Notes under the pieces: generated by a model
Database searches by the model: none
The model's input: the letters and a program-made list of their open reading frames with translations, nothing else
Told to the model about the DNA's origin: nothing
Assembly: GCA_902796785.1 (NCBI GenBank)
Contig: CADBQJ010000018.1
Span: 1 to 6,146, forward strand
Source: Fibrobacter succinogenes
GTDB taxonomy: Bacteria > Fibrobacterota > Fibrobacteria > Fibrobacterales > CADBQJ01
Direction of reading: 5' to 3'
DNA: 6,146 nt
Made by a program: the position numbers and the translations under genes
Part shown: positions 4,601 to 6,146 of the stretch, in pieces
Layout of the letters: every line of letters starts with the position of its first letter
How positions within the stretch are numbered: position 1 is the first letter of the stretch

Positions 4601-6146
4601 GCTCCTGCACGGGCTTCTCGGTCTCGGGCACGAACGACCCCGCGGGCGACGACTACGAGTACGACGACCAGAAGGACGCCTCGAACCCCGACCGCCGCAT
4701 CAACGGCACCGAGGGGAACAACAACGACGTCTACGGCGGGCGCGGCTTCGACACCGAGGACCTGAACGGGTCGGGCGCGCTGGACGTGGACGAGGAGTTC
4801 GTCCGGTACAGGATCGACCTGGGCGAGGGCTACGGCTACGAGGAGCTGCGCAACGGCTGGCGGCGCTACCGGATCCCGCTGGAGGACGTCTACGCCGTCG
4901 TAAGCTCCGAGGGAGCGGACGCCGCGACGATCCTGGGCAACGCCGCCTACACGCGCCTCTGGATCGGCGACCTGCCCTCGGGCGTGGCGAGCGCCACCGT
5001 GCAGCTGGCGCGCTTCGCCGTGGTGGGCAACCAGTGGGAGGGCTCCGAGCGGTCCGACCTCTACGAGACCCCGGCCGACGTCAACTCGCAGCAGTCGACG
5101 GTGAACGGCTCGGTCGTGGACCTCGACTACGACATCCCCTCCTCCTCGCCCGACTCGAACGGCCTGAAGGTCCGCGTGATCAACACGCGCGACGACATCG
5201 GCGCCTACGTGAAGTCGCCCTACGTCACCGAGGAGGAGGACGGCGACGGGATCAAGCAGCGCGAGCAGTCGCTGGCGCTCGACTTCTCGCACCTGCACCC
5301 CGGCCAGACGGTGACCGCCACCCGCTTCTTCGACAGCGAGGAGAAGGACCTCACGCAGTACACGAAGATGTCGATGGAGATCCACCTGGACCAGGACGCC
5401 GGGTCCGCCACGGCGGGCAGGCTGCGCTTCATCCTGCAGCTGGGCCGCGGCTCGCTGCAGGGCGGCTCCGAGTACTACGAATGGTCGTTCCGCCCCACGC
5501 CCTCCTCCTGCTCGGTCTTCCGCGACGACAAGGACCGCGTCGACTGCCACGAGAGGAACTGGCGCGAGAACCGGTTCACGATCGACCTGAAGGAGTGGAC
5601 CGGGCTCAAGGGCGACCGGCGCTGGACCGCCGACGGGGCGCTCTGGCGGACGCGCGGCGGCGCGGCCGACACGGGCTTCGTCAAGCGCGAGGCGCTGGAG
5701 GACTGGCTGATCGCGACGATCGCCGACACGGCGAAGGACTCCCGCCGCGAGGTGCTGGGCGTGGTGGGCAACCCCAACCTGGGCAAGATCAACTGGATGC
5801 GCCTGGCGATCGCCGTGGACAAGGACCTGCCCGCGGGCGAGACCGCCGAGGGGTCCATCTGGGTGGACGACCTGCGCCTGACCGGCGTGCGCTCCGGCTG
5901 GGGGACCGCCGGGCGCGTGGCGGCGCAGCTGGACTTCGCCGACTTCGTCACCGTCTCCGGCGACGCGCAGTACCGCGACGGCGCCTTCGCCCCGCTCAAC
6001 GCCGCCGGCGGCACGGGGCTGCCCACGCCCGCCGAGGCGGCCAGCACGGTCGACTTCCGCGGCGACTTCAAGATGCAGCTCAACAAGTTCATGCCCGACG
6101 AGTGGAAGGTGCAGATGCCTCTCTCGCTGAGCTACGGCGCCACCGC
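1699..6146 (+). CDS. sprA: SprA/Sov-family type IX secretion outer-membrane translocon, N-terminal ~1,480 residues (3' end outside window)
   Basis: Frame open from ATG 1699 to the right edge: 1,482 complete codons. Known SprA proteins have about 2,300-2,500 residues, so roughly 60% is visible. SprA forms the giant single-chain beta-barrel through which T9SS cargo crosses the outer membrane, working with PorV and a plug protein. The start is set by a Sec signal peptide: basic R4/R6/R9, hydrophobic 10-26, probable cleavage after VYG (27). SprA hallmarks appear in order: an EAGN...GLFGIK segment (266-293); LLDDFESS (789-796), the family's DDFEG site; WGGVMR (880-885); ISEDV (918-922); HGLDGV (968-region start at about 948-959); DPAGDDYEY (980-988); INGTEGN (1001-1007); TEDLNGSGALD (1019-1029); NPNLG (1358-1362); and SIWVDDLRL (1386-1394), which precedes the barrel-rich C-terminal half. 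Eight mature-region cysteines fall in four local pairs. No TTA, CTA or TCA codon is used, in line with the GC-rich genome. The assignment rests on recalled family patterns, not a computed alignment. Confidence 0.92.
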   Translation, partial: MAFRIRHLRSLLAAACLSLGGYGAVYGQSGDPDDEPDFSRVVVEGLPGPADLSYLGAPAQSAPLDHMLPPRGIDEGKGVLKAPEGSESVDHDVDYQTRRVEITKKARNRRSGESTPLWSGSYGDIGDYAIRMNELALRRLWLNSLIGQEKSDAPDDDATYDLDIPVKLPAWLKKFELDKPRLEIEGSMVFSVSGRGKKVSGSPGTSLWPGFTPDFEPSLRVKGRIGRYITVEVATSDELSIKNDVKVTYRESKPGEFEDHILQEVEAGNTSLSLPGTELTGYSENHKGLFGIKSRWKFGPVNVTAIASQEGGSQESYTINPQSTSTEYTIRDKEFVAWKHYFLTLRDRTEWVEAAIRDRMPTTDNKPGLVLYTVANASSVAKSTNVVREATAVYYDKNGKRQTYRTNMTLRKMEGGVGTGRSNQEWTWDPERRTVTILRGTRDGFYAATWSSPEGLSVGSSGISNGGTVVVFKTERDELEDLQPLQQRNRYSVGSNASQSGFTMRVVNAKGAASNPQGVSNLTLLGLADEEGRLLRNDKDVFNDQGELILPCQENPPHPDSSRGVPSDWAARVCLEPFRILDTAEAAIYETKARNISRVESRYSFAGTAKRRRTTLRVSESQSVSSGGCVDIAEGSEKLKIGSTTLQRGIDYEVIYELGQIELISERAKDPNAEISVSYECEPLFRIENKFLFGVRGELPFKRLGEGSLFGVTFLYRSQSTSENTPHYGREPFSSALWGANLRLTDGAKWMDALVNGIPLIDTKKKSRWLFEAEVARSWHNPNTKGSALLDDFESSRRELPFSLRRVSWYGASPPGGAGSSLRDPDLDYRHMGELVWHSNITIDFNRIYGNTGSSTVDRQDVGILQLNLTANDNLQGRSWGGVMRANSDYYADMSTYRYVELVTRGSQGALYVDFGRISEDVSINGAEPNGLLNSEGNLYTGTQEHDHGLDGVPSSQESATRWECVGSSCTGFSVSGTNDPAGDDYEYDDQKDASNPDRRINGTEGNNNDVYGGRGFDTEDLNGSGALDVDEEFVRYRIDLGEGYGYEELRNGWRRYRIPLEDVYAVVSSEGADAATILGNAAYTRLWIGDLPSGVASATVQLARFAVVGNQWEGSERSDLYETPADVNSQQSTVNGSVVDLDYDIPSSSPDSNGLKVRVINTRDDIGAYVKSPYVTEEEDGDGIKQREQSLALDFSHLHPGQTVTATRFFDSEEKDLTQYTKMSMEIHLDQDAGSATAGRLRFILQLGRGSLQGGSEYYEWSFRPTPSSCSVFRDDKDRVDCHERNWRENRFTIDLKEWTGLKGDRRWTADGALWRTRGGAADTGFVKREALEDWLIATIADTAKDSRREVLGVVGNPNLGKINWMRLAIAVDKDLPAGETAEGSIWVDDLRLTGVRSGWGTAGRVAAQLDFADFVTVSGDAQYRDGAFAPLNAAGGTGLPTPAEAASTVDFRGDFKMQLNKFMPDEWKVQMPLSLSYGAT

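Noticed and set aside
1672..5550. A 1,292-codon open frame on the minus strand opposite sprA
   Set aside because: It is codon-aligned with sprA, so its stops would need TTA, CTA or TCA in sprA, which that GC-rich gene does not use. The translation is low-complexity (V, R, A, D, L) without recognisable domains, while the sense strand encodes clear SprA signatures.

Overview
The window is GC-rich bacterial chromosome with four protein-coding genes, two of them cut by the window edges. From left to right they are: the C-terminal part of a HemG-type menaquinone-dependent protoporphyrinogen IX dehydrogenase (+); a small gene of unknown function (+, 141 aa); the 16S rRNA dimethyltransferase RsmA/KsgA (-, 277 aa); and the first ~1,480 codons of a SprA/Sov-type outer-membrane translocon of the type IX secretion system (T9SS) (+, runs off the right edge). 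No tRNA, rRNA, CRISPR array, insertion sequence or convincing terminator was seen.

Organism: SprA is restricted to the Fibrobacterota-Chlorobiota-Bacteroidota (FCB) superphylum and close relatives. None of the three visible starts has a well-placed Shine-Dalgarno sequence. An exact match to the Bacteroidota -7 promoter element (TAnnTTTG) lies just upstream of rsmA. Strong G/C preference at third codon positions sets this apart from typical low-GC Bacteroidota. A high-GC FCB lineage is the best inference (a Fibrobacterota, Gemmatimonadota or high-GC Bacteroidota relative), but the phylum cannot be fixed from this sequence alone.

Layout: hemG and the small gene lie in tandem with a 35-bp gap and may be co-transcribed. 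The small gene and rsmA converge so tightly that one CTAG tetranucleotide supplies the stop codon of both. rsmA and sprA diverge from a 73-bp spacer whose sprA-proximal half is abruptly AT-rich. This is the only real intergenic region and the likely site of both promoters.

Function: the genes do not form one pathway. HemG (heme synthesis) and RsmA (ribosome maturation) are housekeeping. SprA is the large beta-barrel through which T9SS cargo crosses the outer membrane, so the organism should be a diderm with PorV, GldKLMN/PorKLMN and CTD-bearing cargo encoded elsewhere. I found no clearly new system. The points worth a second look are the pattern of paired cysteines and an EF-hand-like loop in SprA, promoter boxes abutting start codons, and a gammaproteobacterial-type HemG in an FCB-like genome.
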